A stretch of 64,000 bases of DNA from Devosia sediminis (GTDB taxonomy: Bacteria; Pseudomonadota; Alphaproteobacteria; Rhizobiales; Devosiaceae), in contig NZ_JAEKMH010000002.1 of the NCBI RefSeq assembly GCF_016411825.1, forward strand, positions 868,001 through 932,000. The letters are read 5' to 3'. Of this stretch, positions 43,477 through 51,869 are shown piece after piece. The translations under genes and the position numbers were made by a program. Numbering within the stretch: the first letter of the stretch is position 1; each line of letters starts with the position of its first letter. The notes beneath the pieces are model-generated. The model had not been told where the DNA came from, ran no database searches, and worked only from the letters and a program-made list of their open reading frames with translations.

Positions 43477-44844
43477 ATGGCCAACCCTAAGATCACCTTT
43501 ATCGGCGCCGGTTCGTCGGTGTTCATGAAAAACATCGTCGGCGACATTCTGCAGCGGCCGGCTTTGGCCGGGGCGGAAATTCGCCTCATGGACATCAACC
43601 CGACCCGCCTGGAAGAAAGCGCTGTCATCGCCGGCAAGCTGGTCAAGACTCTGGGCGTTCCGGCCACCGTCAAGACCTATGCCAACCAGCGAGAAGCGCT
43701 GGACGGCACCAATTTCGTCGTCGTCTGCTTCCAGATCGGCGGCTACGAGCCATCCACGGTCGTCGATTTCGACGTGCCCAAGAAATACAACCTGCGCCAG
43801 ACCATTGCCGACACGCTGGGCGTCGGTGGCATCATGCGCGGCCTGCGCACCGTGCCGCATCTGTGGAGCATCTGCGAGGACATGCTCGCCGTCGCGCCCG
43901 AGGCGATCATGCTGCAATATGTCAACCCGATGGCCATCAACACCTGGGCCATCGCGGAAAAATACCCCACCATCAAGCAGGTCGGCCTCTGCCATTCCGT
44001 GCAGGGGACGGCGCATGAGCTGGCCCACGACCTCGGCATTCCCTACGAGGACATCCGCTATCGCTCCGCCGGCATCAACCACATGGCTTTCTATCTCAAG
44101 TTCGAGCATCGGCAGGCCGACGGCTCCTATAAGGATCTCTATCCCGAGCTCCTTCGCGCCTATCGCGAGGGCAGGGCGCCCAAGCCCGGCTGGAACCCGC
44201 GTTGCCCCAACAAGGTGCGCTACGAGATGATGACGCGCCTGGGGTATTTCGTCACCGAAAGCTCGGAACACTTCGCCGAATACACGCCCTATTTCATCAA
44301 GGAAGGCCGCGAGGACCTGATCGAGAAATACGGCATTCCGCTCGACGAATATCCCAAGCGCTGCGTCGAGCAGATCGAGGGCTGGAAGAAGACCTCCGAG
44401 CAGTACCGGACGGCCGAGACCATCACGGTCAAGCCATCCAAGGAATATGCCTCGTCCATCGTCAACTCGGTCTGGACCGGCGAGCCTTCGGTCATTTACG
44501 GCAACCTCCGGAACAACGGCGTCATCACCTCGCTTCCCGATGCGGCGGCTGTGGAAGTGCCGTGCCTCGTCGACGACAATGGCCTGCAGCCGACCTTTAT
44601 CGGCGACCTGCCGCCCCAGCTCACGGCGCTCATCCGTACCAATATCAATGTGCAGGAACTGACGGTCCGGGCGCTGATCGACGAGAACCGCGAGCATATC
44701 TACCACGCTGCCATGATGGACCCGCATACAGCCGCTGAGCTCGATCTCGACCAGATCTGGAACCTCGTCGATGACCTCATCGCCGCTCATGGCGACATGC
44801 TGCCCGAATGGGCACGCGGGTCGCGCCAGCAACGCGTGGCGTAA
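43477..44844 (+). CDS. GH4 family alpha-galactosidase/glucosidase, MelA-like
   Basis: A 455-residue NAD- and Mn-dependent glycosidase of family GH4, which hydrolyses by oxidation at C3 and elimination. NAD motif ITFIGAGSSVF at residues 6-16; VNPMAINTWA (about 149-158); metal ligands in GLCHSVQG (C172) and in AGINHMAF (H202). It is nearest to MelA-type alpha-galactosidases, though GH4 specificity is hard to read. GGAGG is 8 bases before the ATG at 43477. The gene is followed by a beta-mannosidase, which supports a role in galactomannan-type oligosaccharide use. No sugar transporter is adjacent. Confidence 0.88.
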   Translation: MANPKITFIGAGSSVFMKNIVGDILQRPALAGAEIRLMDINPTRLEESAVIAGKLVKTLGVPATVKTYANQREALDGTNFVVVCFQIGGYEPSTVVDFDVPKKYNLRQTIADTLGVGGIMRGLRTVPHLWSICEDMLAVAPEAIMLQYVNPMAINTWAIAEKYPTIKQVGLCHSVQGTAHELAHDLGIPYEDIRYRSAGINHMAFYLKFEHRQADGSYKDLYPELLRAYREGRAPKPGWNPRCPNKVRYEMMTRLGYFVTESSEHFAEYTPYFIKEGREDLIEKYGIPLDEYPKRCVEQIEGWKKTSEQYRTAETITVKPSKEYASSIVNSVWTGEPSVIYGNLRNNGVITSLPDAAAVEVPCLVDDNGLQPTFIGDLPPQLTALIRTNINVQELTVRALIDENREHIYHAAMMDPHTAAELDLDQIWNLVDDLIAAHGDMLPEWARGSRQQRVA

Positions 44845-44865
44845 CGACCGGCCAACCAGTGCATC

Positions 44866-44896
44866 GCCCCGGTCAAACGGCCGGGGCGCTTTGCTG
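44866..44896 (+). terminator. possible terminator after the GH4 gene
   Basis: Arms GCCCCGG (44866-44872) and CCGGGGC (44881-44887) around an 8-base loop, followed by a weak GCTTTGCT tail. Readthrough into the mannosidase gene is likely if both belong to one system. Confidence 0.5.
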
Positions 44897-44963
44897 AGCG
44901 GTCACCGCTGGAAATTCCCCACCACTCATGTATGGAAGCGCCTGTATCGATTTCGAGGCTGCC

Positions 44964-47408
44964 ATGCATCGCCAGACCCGTACCCTTCACTCCGGCTGGA
45001 CCTTGACCTGCCTGGGCGGTCCCGGCGTCCGTCCCGGCCTGCCGGAGGCAATTGCCGCTACGGTGCCCGGCACGGTCCATACCGATCTGCTGGCCGCCAG
45101 CCTCATCCCCGATCCCTATCTCGATCTCAACGAAATCACCGTCGACTGGGTCGGGCGCTGCGACTGGCGCTACGAGACCGCCTTCGACTGGCAGGACGAC
45201 GGCGCCGAGCAGGTGGAACTGGTCTTTGCCGGCCTCGACACCTTCGCCGCCATCAGCCTCAACGGCGTCGAAATCGGCCGCACGGCCAACATGAACCGCA
45301 CCTACCGGTTCGCCATTCGTGACCATTTGCGTTCAGGGGACAACCACCTGGTCGTCACCTTCGAAAGCGCCTGGAAGCGTGGCGAGGTGCTCGACAAGCA
45401 ATACGAGCCGCGGCCCAACAACTATCCCGGTCCGGCCAATCTCATGCGCAAGATGGCCTGCAATTTCGGCTGGGACTGGGGCCCGACCCTGGTGACCTCG
45501 GGCCTATGGCAGGGCGTGACGCTCGAAAGCTGGTCCGGCGCGCGTCTCGCGCGCATCCGTCCCGAAATCACGCTCGATGGCGCCGACGGCGTCGTGCGCC
45601 TCAATGCCGAGCTGGCCGGCGATGCCCAAGGCCTCTCACTGCGCGTTTCGGTTGCCGGTGTAACCGAAACGCTACCGGTTTCCGGTGCCGTCGCCACCCT
45701 CGACCTGCGCGTAAAATCCCCGCAACTGTGGTGGCCCCATCACCTCGGCAGCCAGCCGCTCTATTCGCTCGACGTCGAACTCTTGTCCGGCGACACGGTC
45801 ATCGACCGCTGGTCGCGCGACATCGGTTTCCGCTCCATCCGCCTCGATACGACCGCCGACGAACATGGTTCGGCCTTCACGCTGATCGTCAACGATGCGC
45901 CCGTCTATGTCTGCGGCGCCAATTGGATCCCCGACGACTGCTTCCTGCCGCGCGTCACGCCCGAGCGCTACGCCGGCCGCGTTACCCAAGCCAAGGACGC
46001 CAATATCAATCTGCTGCGCGTCTGGGGCGGCGGCATTTACGAAACCGAGGCCTTCTACGAGGAATGCAATCGTCAGGGCATGCTGGTCTGGCAGGACTTC
46101 TTGTTCGCCTGCGCCGCTTATCCGGAAGAGGGCGACCTGCCGGTCGAGATCGAGGCGGAGGCCCGCGACAATATCGTCCGCCTCATGCCGCATCCATCGC
46201 TGGTGCTGTGGAACGGCAACAATGAAAACATCTGGGGCTGGTTCGATTGGGGCTGGCAGGACGTGCTCGAGGGGCGGAGCTGGGGGCAGGGCTACTACCT
46301 CGAACTCCTGCCGCGCCTCGTTGCCGAACTCGATCCCACGCGTCCCTATTGGGCCGGCTCGCCCTATTCGGGCAGCATGGGTATCCATCCCAATGACCCG
46401 GCCCATGGCTGCACGCATCTCTGGGACGTCTGGAACGACATTGGCTACGAGCACTATGCCGACAGCGTGCCGCGCTTCTGCTCCGAATTCGGCTGGCAGG
46501 CCCCGCCCACCTGGGCGACGCTGACCCAGTCCGTGCACGACAATCCACTGACGCCGACCTCGCCGGGCGTCTGGCATCACCAGAAGGCAACTATCGGCAA
46601 CGACAAGTTGCTTCGCGGTTTGCAGGGTCATCTTCCGGTGCCGCAGACCATGGACGATTGGCACTTTGCCACCCAGCTCAACCAGGCCCGCGCCATTGCC
46701 TTTGGCATTGCCCACATGCGCTCGCACCGGCTGCGCAACATGGGCGCCATCGTCTGGCAGCTCAACGACTGCTGGCCGGTGACCTCATGGGCAGCGGTGG
46801 ATGGCTATGGCCGCAAGAAGCCGCTCTGGTTTGCGCTGCGCAACGTCTTCGCCACGCATTTCCTTACCATCCAGCCGCGCGATGGCGGCCTTTCGGTGAT
46901 CGCCGTCAACGACCGCACGCTGTTCTGGCGTGGCCCGGTCACGGTCAAGCGTTTGCGCTTCGACGGCACCGTGCTCGCCGAGTGGACGCATTGGCGGCTC
47001 TGCGCCGACCGTCTCTCGGCGGCTGAACTCCCCATTCCCGCCGAGGTGGCGACGCCTGGCGATGTCAGGAACGAGCTGCTTGTCGTGACCATGCATGACA
47101 GCACGGCCATTCATTATTTTGCCGATGACATCGACCTCGATCTGCCTGCGCCGCAGGCCGACTTTGCCCTCGAACGCAGCGGCACTGACCGGTGGACACT
47201 GTCGGTAACCGCGCGGTCACTGCTCAAGGATGTCTGCGTCTTTGTCGATCGGCTTCACCCCGATGCCGGCGTCGACGATATGCTGGTGACGATCCTGCCA
47301 GGCCAGAGCCATATATTCACAATCGATGGCGCGTCCGATCTCGACCGCGCCGCGCTAACCTCGGCCCCGGTCTTCCGGACCGCCAATGACCTGGTCAGAG
47401 GAGGTTAG
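44964..47408 (+). CDS. GH2 family beta-mannosidase
   Basis: An 814-residue glycosidase that removes terminal beta-linked mannose. Domains in order: sugar-binding jellyroll (about 1-190) with NFGWDWGPTLVTSGLW, immunoglobulin-like domain, TIM barrel from about 305 (GANWIPDDCFLPRVT, RVWGGGIYE), and C-terminal beta domains. The catalytic acid/base is in WNGNNEN (E421) and the nucleophile in FCSEFGWQA (E508). There is no signal peptide, so it acts on imported oligosaccharides. I chose the ATG at 44964 with GAGG upstream; an ATG at 44928 is also possible. It lies 119 bases after the GH4 gene. Confidence 0.92.
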   Translation: MHRQTRTLHSGWTLTCLGGPGVRPGLPEAIAATVPGTVHTDLLAASLIPDPYLDLNEITVDWVGRCDWRYETAFDWQDDGAEQVELVFAGLDTFAAISLNGVEIGRTANMNRTYRFAIRDHLRSGDNHLVVTFESAWKRGEVLDKQYEPRPNNYPGPANLMRKMACNFGWDWGPTLVTSGLWQGVTLESWSGARLARIRPEITLDGADGVVRLNAELAGDAQGLSLRVSVAGVTETLPVSGAVATLDLRVKSPQLWWPHHLGSQPLYSLDVELLSGDTVIDRWSRDIGFRSIRLDTTADEHGSAFTLIVNDAPVYVCGANWIPDDCFLPRVTPERYAGRVTQAKDANINLLRVWGGGIYETEAFYEECNRQGMLVWQDFLFACAAYPEEGDLPVEIEAEARDNIVRLMPHPSLVLWNGNNENIWGWFDWGWQDVLEGRSWGQGYYLELLPRLVAELDPTRPYWAGSPYSGSMGIHPNDPAHGCTHLWDVWNDIGYEHYADSVPRFCSEFGWQAPPTWATLTQSVHDNPLTPTSPGVWHHQKATIGNDKLLRGLQGHLPVPQTMDDWHFATQLNQARAIAFGIAHMRSHRLRNMGAIVWQLNDCWPVTSWAAVDGYGRKKPLWFALRNVFATHFLTIQPRDGGLSVIAVNDRTLFWRGPVTVKRLRFDGTVLAEWTHWRLCADRLSAAELPIPAEVATPGDVRNELLVVTMHDSTAIHYFADDIDLDLPAPQADFALERSGTDRWTLSVTARSLLKDVCVFVDRLHPDAGVDDMLVTILPGQSHIFTIDGASDLDRAALTSAPVFRTANDLVRGG

Positions 47409-47563
47409 GGAAAGCGCTTGATATCGTCGCTGGACCACCAGACAACCAGCAGCAGGCCAAGGTCGATGACCCGGACCTGACGCGTGCGCTCCGCCCAGCG
47501 CGCCTGCCAGCGCGGCTTGACCTTCCAGATACCCTTCGAGGTTTTGACGGATAACCACGCCAT
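47405..47563 (-). CDS. possible small protein (52 residues), unknown
   Basis: A short frame with CAGGATCG just before the ATG (AGGA, 4-5 bases). The product starts MAWLSVKTSKGIWKVKPRWQ, is strongly basic and Trp-rich, and has a hydrophobic stretch (VIDLGLLLVVWW) near the end. Its stop overlaps that of the mannosidase on the other strand. It occupies the only gap between the mannosidase and murQ. I do not recognise a family; coding status is uncertain. Confidence 0.4.
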   Translation of the reverse strand: MAWLSVKTSKGIWKVKPRWQARWAERTRQVRVIDLGLLLVVWWSSDDIKRFP

Positions 47564-47632
47564 CGATCCTGCCCCAATCGACTGCACTGAGAGTAACCTT
47601 AGTGCAGAGGCGAAAGGATCGGTAGCGTTTTG

Positions 47633-48532
47633 TTAACCTTTGGCCAGCGCCGCCAGCGATGGCCGCAACTGGCCGTCATGCCGCGCCAGCACCGCCTCCG
47701 CCTCGGCAAGCGTCGCCGCCCCGGCGGCAATCAGAACGGCTGGCTTGACCGCCCCGTCGCTGGCCTTGAGAGCAGCCTCTGCTCTTGTCCCATCGACCCC
47801 CGCAGCCGCCTCGACAATGCCGCGGGCCCTGCCGCGGAGCTTTTCGTTATCGGCCACGACATTGACCATCATCCCGTCATGCACATGGCCCAGTCGGATC
47901 GCCATCAGCGTCGAAAGCATGTTGAGGGCGATCTTTTGCGCCGTGCCCGCCCCCATGCGGGTCGATCCGGCAATCACTTCCGGCGGGGTCTTGAGGCAGA
48001 TGCCGACATCGGCCTTCCCGAAAATCGCTGCCCCCTCATTATTGGCGATGCCGATGGTACGTGCCCCGGCACGCCGCGCCGCATCGAGGGCAGCAAGGGG
48101 GTAGGGTGTGTGTCCGCTCGCTGTCACCCCGATGACGCAGTCGCGCGCATCGAGCTGGAGGGCATTCACTTCCGCCGTGGCGGCATCGCCGTCATCCTCG
48201 GGCCCGCCCCGCATGTCGACCAGAGCTTCCTGGCCGCCGGCGAGAAGTACTACGATCCTCTCCCGGGCAATCCCATAGGTGCCTGGCAGTTCGAGTGCAT
48301 CGGCCAGCGCCATCAGGCCGGAACTGCCTGCCGCCGCATAAACCAGCCGGCCTCCATCCCGAATGCTCTGCGCCGCCAGTTCCGCTGCCGCAGCGATGGC
48401 CGACGCCGCTTCGGCGACCGAACTGGCCGCGCGGCTTTGCCCGTCGGCCAGGATTGCCAGGATGGCTGCGTCACTGCGCAGCTCCAGTCCCTTGGCCTCG
48501 GCGTGCCGCCCTTCGGTCTGCTTTTCGGCCAT
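47633..48532 (-). CDS. murQ: N-acetylmuramic acid 6-phosphate etherase
   Basis: MurQ removes lactate from MurNAc-6-P to give GlcNAc-6-P in cell-wall recycling. The 299-residue protein is a SIS-domain enzyme: GGRLVYAAAGSSGLMALADA, the active-site region ELPGTYG, then VIGVTASGHTPYPLAALDAARRAGA in outline and GSTRMGAGTAQKIALNM near the C-terminus. A start at 48532 (MAEKQTEGRHAEAKGLELRS) has GGGAGA upstream; a longer frame to 48655 would run through a palindromic operator. It is divergent from gntR-nagB-nagA, whose enzymes take its product onward to fructose-6-P. No MurNAc kinase gene is in the window. Confidence 0.93.
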   Translation of the reverse strand: MAEKQTEGRHAEAKGLELRSDAAILAILADGQSRAASSVAEAASAIAAAAELAAQSIRDGGRLVYAAAGSSGLMALADALELPGTYGIARERIVVLLAGGQEALVDMRGGPEDDGDAATAEVNALQLDARDCVIGVTASGHTPYPLAALDAARRAGARTIGIANNEGAAIFGKADVGICLKTPPEVIAGSTRMGAGTAQKIALNMLSTLMAIRLGHVHDGMMVNVVADNEKLRGRARGIVEAAAGVDGTRAEAALKASDGAVKPAVLIAAGAATLAEAEAVLARHDGQLRPSLAALAKG

Positions 48533-48560
48533 GAGAGTCTCCCGGCTTAATGCCAAAATC

Positions 48561-48576
48561 ATACCACTTAAGGTAT
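48561..48576. promoter_or_regulatory. candidate GntR operator near murQ
   Basis: ATACC and GGTAT form an inverted pair around ACTTAA, 29-44 bases upstream of the murQ start. The half-site matches the TGGTAT repeats at 48673-48689, so one regulator probably controls both directions. Confidence 0.5.
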
Positions 48577-48672
48577 CGCGCTGCCGAATGGATAATTTGG
48601 GCGCCATAAAAGTGCAACATACACAGTGATATGCGACACATGAGCACCTTGGCATGGAAGGGGCTTGGTGAA

Positions 48673-48689
48673 TGGTATTTTATTGGTAT
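48673..48689. promoter_or_regulatory. candidate GntR operator near gntR
   Basis: Two direct TGGTAT half-sites (48673-48678 and 48684-48689) are 11 bases apart, one helical turn. They lie about 65-80 bases upstream of the gntR start, probably over its promoter. This fits autoregulation. Confidence 0.45.
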
Positions 48690-48751
48690 TATGGGCGCTG
48701 AAGTTTTCGACCGCACCTGCCGCCTGTGTCCGCAGGGGCCAAGGAGGATGT

Positions 48752-49537
48752 TTGACTGAACAGTCCAGAACCATCTTCGGCGACGGTCCGGTCGTGCTGC
48801 CGGTGGGCGGTCCGCTTTATCTCCAGCTCAAGCGTTGGGTCGAGGATGCCATAAAGCACGGGCATATCAACCCCGGCGACGCCTTGCCCTCCGAGCGCGA
48901 CCTCGCCCAGCGTGCCGACGTATCGCGCGTCACCGTGCGCAAGGCGGTACAGCAACTCGTCAACGAAGGTGTGCTGGTGCAGCGCCACGGCTCGGGCACG
49001 TTCGTCGCCCCCGAGACCCAGCGCGTCGAACAGTCCCTGTCCCAGCTCACCTCCTTTACCGAGGACATGGCCCGCCGCGGCATGGCCGTGCGTGCCGAAT
49101 GGCTAGAGCGTGGGCTCTATGCGTCCTCGCCTGAGGAAACCATCATTCTTGGCCTGGGCTCCGGCGAGCGTGTGGCGCGCATTTCGCGTCTTCGCCTCAC
49201 GGGTGACATGCCGCTCGCCATCGAGCGCGCCAGTCTTTCATCCGCGGTGCTGCCAGATCCGATGGCGATCCGGGATTCGCTCTACAAGCACCTGGACCTG
49301 TCCGGCGCCCGGCCGGTCCGCGCTATCCAGCGCATCCGCGCCGCCAACATATCCGAGGATGATGCGCACCTGCTGCAAGTCCCGGTCGGATCGGCCGGCC
49401 TTCATATCGAGCGCATTTCCTATCTGTCGACGGGCCGCGTCATCGAATTCACCCGCTCCATCTATCGGGGCGACACCTACGACTTTGTCGCCGAGCTTCG
49501 TCTCGGCGACGCCAATAATGGAGCCCGCAAGCCGTGA
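48752..49537 (+). CDS. GntR/HutC family regulator of amino-sugar genes, TTG start
   Basis: A 261-residue regulator with an N-terminal winged helix (about residues 20-85: LPSERDLAQRADVSRVTVRK in its core) and a C-terminal UTRA ligand domain of the NagR/DasR type (about residues 105-250: RAEWLERGLYASSPEE and IERISYLSTGRVIEFT). Such regulators respond to GlcNAc-6-P or GlcN-6-P. I chose TTG at 48752 because AAGGAGGA lies 4 bases upstream and no ATG/GTG fits. The ATG at 48665 would add 29 residues of poor protein character across the operator. It overlaps the next gene by 4 bases (GTGA), so it is in the same operon. Confidence 0.88.
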   Translation: MTEQSRTIFGDGPVVLPVGGPLYLQLKRWVEDAIKHGHINPGDALPSERDLAQRADVSRVTVRKAVQQLVNEGVLVQRHGSGTFVAPETQRVEQSLSQLTSFTEDMARRGMAVRAEWLERGLYASSPEETIILGLGSGERVARISRLRLTGDMPLAIERASLSSAVLPDPMAIRDSLYKHLDLSGARPVRAIQRIRAANISEDDAHLLQVPVGSAGLHIERISYLSTGRVIEFTRSIYRGDTYDFVAELRLGDANNGARKP

Positions 49538-50562
49538 CCGACCAGACCTTCATGCGCCAGGAAGTGAATCAGATCCCTGAGGTCGTCGCCGGTTTCCTGT
49601 CTGCTTCCGCCCCCACGCTCGACGCCGCCGCCGCCCGCCTGCGCGATCTGGATCCGGCCCTGGTTGTCACCGTGGCGCGCGGCTCGTCCGACCACGCCTC
49701 GGCCTATCTGAAATACGCCATCGAGCTGACCCTGGGCGTGCCCGTGGCATCGGTGGGTCCTTCCATCGCCTCGATCTATGGGCGTGATTTGAAGCTGGGC
49801 AAGGCCGCCGCCATTGCCATTTCGCAGTCTGGCAAGAGCCCGGACATTGTCGGCATGGCGCAGTCCGCCCGGCGCTCCGGTGCCACCACCATTGCCATCA
49901 CCAACACCGCCAATTCGCCTTTGGCCGATGCGAGCGATTTCACCATCGATCTGCATGCCGGCCTCGAAAAGAGCGTCGCGGCCACCAAGACCTTCGTCAC
50001 CTCGGTGGTCGCCGGCCTTGCTTTGCTGGCCCGTTGGAGCGGGGATGCCGATATCGCACGCGCGGTTGCAGCGCTGCCCGAAAGCCTGGCGCGCGCCGTA
50101 GCCTGCGACTGGTCGGATATGGCTGGCGCCCTCGACGGTCATAATGCGCTCTATGTTCTGGGTCGCGGCCCGGGCTTTGCCATTGCCAACGAAGCAGCGC
50201 TGAAGTTCAAGGAAACCTGCAATATCCAGGCCGAATCCTACAGTGCCGCCGAGGTGATGCACGGACCCGTGGCCATCGTCACGCCGGGTTATCCGGTGCT
50301 GGGTCTCGCCGCCCGCGATGCCGCCGAAGCATCGGTCGCCGACATGGCGCACAAGCTGGCCGGGCAGGGGGCACTTGCCTTCCTCACCAGCGATCGTCCG
50401 GGTGCCGCCAAGGCGCTGCCCTTTGCCGCCACGGGGCACGCCATTACCGATCCCTTGGCACTCATCGTTTCCTTTTACGGCTTCGTGGAAGCCCTGTCGC
50501 GTCACCGGGGTCTCAATCCCGACGTGCCGCCCGCCCTCAAGAAGGTGACCGAAACGGTATGA
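49534..50562 (+). CDS. glucosamine-6-phosphate deaminase NagB-II type (double SIS protein)
   Basis: A 342-residue protein with two SIS sugar-isomerase domains: VTVARGSSDHASAYLKY, AIAISQSGKSPDIV (about residues 92-105), GLEKSVAATKTFVTS, then LYVLGRGPGFAIANEAALKF, KETCNIQAESYSAAEVMHGP. It lacks the glutamine amidotransferase domain of GlmS. This is the pattern of NagB-II deaminases that replace the classical NagB in many alphaproteobacteria, converting GlcN-6-P to fructose-6-P. The GTG start overlaps the gntR stop, and its own stop overlaps nagA, so all three are translationally coupled. Confidence 0.9.
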   Translation: MTDQTFMRQEVNQIPEVVAGFLSASAPTLDAAAARLRDLDPALVVTVARGSSDHASAYLKYAIELTLGVPVASVGPSIASIYGRDLKLGKAAAIAISQSGKSPDIVGMAQSARRSGATTIAITNTANSPLADASDFTIDLHAGLEKSVAATKTFVTSVVAGLALLARWSGDADIARAVAALPESLARAVACDWSDMAGALDGHNALYVLGRGPGFAIANEAALKFKETCNIQAESYSAAEVMHGPVAIVTPGYPVLGLAARDAAEASVADMAHKLAGQGALAFLTSDRPGAAKALPFAATGHAITDPLALIVSFYGFVEALSRHRGLNPDVPPALKKVTETV

Positions 50563-51722
50563 GCGACCTCGTTGCAGTTTCTGGTGCCCGCATCTTCGAT
50601 GGCGATGAATGGCATGACCACGCCGCCCTGCTGATCGAGTTCGGCTATATCGCCGGCATCGTCCCGATTGCCGATATCCCCGCCAATGCCGAGCGCATCG
50701 CGGTTGATGGCGGCATGCTGGTTCCCGGCTTTGTCGACCTACAGGTTAATGGCGGTGGTGGCGTCCTGTTCAACAACGCGCCCGATGTCGGCTCCATCCG
50801 GACCATCTGTGCGGCGCATGTGCATTTCGGCACCACGGCGCTCCTGCCGACCCTGATTACCGACACGGCCGCCATCAACGACGAAGCCATCGCCGCCGGT
50901 ATTGCCGCAGCGGCGGAGCGTGTCCCCGGTTTCATCGGTCTTCATCTTGAAGGTCCGCATCTCGCCCTGTCGCGGAAAGGGACCCATGACCCCGCCCTGA
51001 TCCGGCCCATGGACGAAGCTGACCTGGCGCGACTTACGGCAGCCGCCCGGGCCCTGCCCAATCTGCTCTGCACCGTGGCCGCCGAAACCGTCACGCCGGT
51101 CCAGATCGCGGCCCTCGTCGAGGCTGGAGCCGTGGTGAGTCTCGGCCATTCGGACGCTTCATACGAGCAGGCGAATGCTGCCTTCGATGCGGGTGCCAGC
51201 ATGGCCACCCATCTCTTCAACGCCATGAGCCAGATGGGCAATCGCGAGCCTGGCCTCGTGGGCGCCGTGCTAGATCGCCCCGACGTCACCGCCGGCCTCA
51301 TCGCCGACGGCATTCACGTTCACGCCGCCTCGATGTCTGCCGCCCTCAGGGCCAAGCGCGGGCCGGGACAGGTCTTCCTTGTCACCGATGCCATGTCACA
51401 GACGGGGACTGACCTCACCAGTTTCGAGCTCAACGGCCGCACCATTACCCGCGCCAATGGCGCCCTGCGTCTCGCCGACGGCACCTTGGCCGGTGCCGAT
51501 CTCGACATGATCGATGCGGTCAATTTCATGATCGACACGCTCGGACTGCCGGCCGGCGAAGCCTTCCGCATGGCTTCGCTTTATCCGGCCCTGGCGATCG
51601 GCCGCAGCGAAACGCTGGGACACCTGCATCCGGCCGCAGAAGCCAGCTTCGTACATCTGTCCGACGACAGACAGGTTCAGTCGACCTGGATTTGCGGAGA
51701 AAGGGTTTGGGCGCGGAACTAG
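50559..51722 (+). CDS. nagA: N-acetylglucosamine-6-phosphate deacetylase
   Basis: NagA deacetylates GlcNAc-6-P to GlcN-6-P. The 387-residue amidohydrolase has VPGFVDLQVNGGGG, where Q and N replace the HxH metal pair as in E. coli NagA (single-metal type). Further metal and substrate residues are in GLHLEGPHL, LGHSDASYEQANAAF, THLFNAMS and the catalytic aspartate in LVTDAMSQTGTD. Length is typical. Together with murQ and nagB-II it forms a route from MurNAc/GlcNAc phosphates to fructose-6-P. The TAG stop overlaps, on the opposite strand, the stop of a relic SDR gene. Confidence 0.94.
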   Translation: MSDLVAVSGARIFDGDEWHDHAALLIEFGYIAGIVPIADIPANAERIAVDGGMLVPGFVDLQVNGGGGVLFNNAPDVGSIRTICAAHVHFGTTALLPTLITDTAAINDEAIAAGIAAAAERVPGFIGLHLEGPHLALSRKGTHDPALIRPMDEADLARLTAAARALPNLLCTVAAETVTPVQIAALVEAGAVVSLGHSDASYEQANAAFDAGASMATHLFNAMSQMGNREPGLVGAVLDRPDVTAGLIADGIHVHAASMSAALRAKRGPGQVFLVTDAMSQTGTDLTSFELNGRTITRANGALRLADGTLAGADLDMIDAVNFMIDTLGLPAGEAFRMASLYPALAIGRSETLGHLHPAAEASFVHLSDDRQVQSTWICGERVWARN

Positions 51723-51775
51723 CCGCGTCCGATATAGGGCATGGCGGTCGCCATGACCGTCATGAACTGCACACT
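51719..51775 (-). pseudogene. 3' relic of a paralogous SDR gene
   Basis: On the minus strand this stretch encodes VQFMTVMATAMPYIGRG and a stop, exactly the C-terminus of the intact SDR gene 95 bases further on (51870-52610). Of the 17 sense codons, 8 differ, and all 8 differences are silent; the stops also differ (TAG versus TGA). The matching protein therefore was under selection after the two copies parted. The rest of the copy is gone, replaced by the two-hairpin element copy 4. Its stop overlaps the nagA stop tail to tail. Confidence 0.8.
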
Positions 51776-51790
51776 TCGAACCGTGCCATG

Positions 51791-51855
51791 GGCGAAATCG
51801 CTCCGGTGGAGCGATTTCAGGTGAGAAGGCCATGAGAGCTATGCTCGAATGGCGG
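51791..51855 (+). repeat. two-hairpin intergenic element, copy 4 (after nagA)
   Basis: Hairpin 1: AAATCGCTCC/GGAGCGATTT at 51795-51817. Hairpin 2 at 51829-51853: GCCAT-GA-GAGC-TAT-GCTC-GA-ATGGC. It is nearly identical to copy 1 at 3346-3413 over about 60 bases, including the 11-base linker. It lies between the SDR relic and the intact SDR gene, in the sense direction of nagA. Confidence 0.8.
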
Positions 51856-51869
51856 CGGGAAGAGACTCT

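Noticed and set aside
48665..48751. ATG start 29 codons upstream of the gntR TTG
   Set aside because: The ATG is poorly placed, the added peptide is not GntR-like and the region holds the operator; AAGGAGGA sits right before the TTG.
51396..51833. Minus-strand frame covering the SDR relic and the end of nagA
   Set aside because: It reads the relic in the wrong frame and runs antisense to nagA; only the 17-codon relic frame matches a protein.
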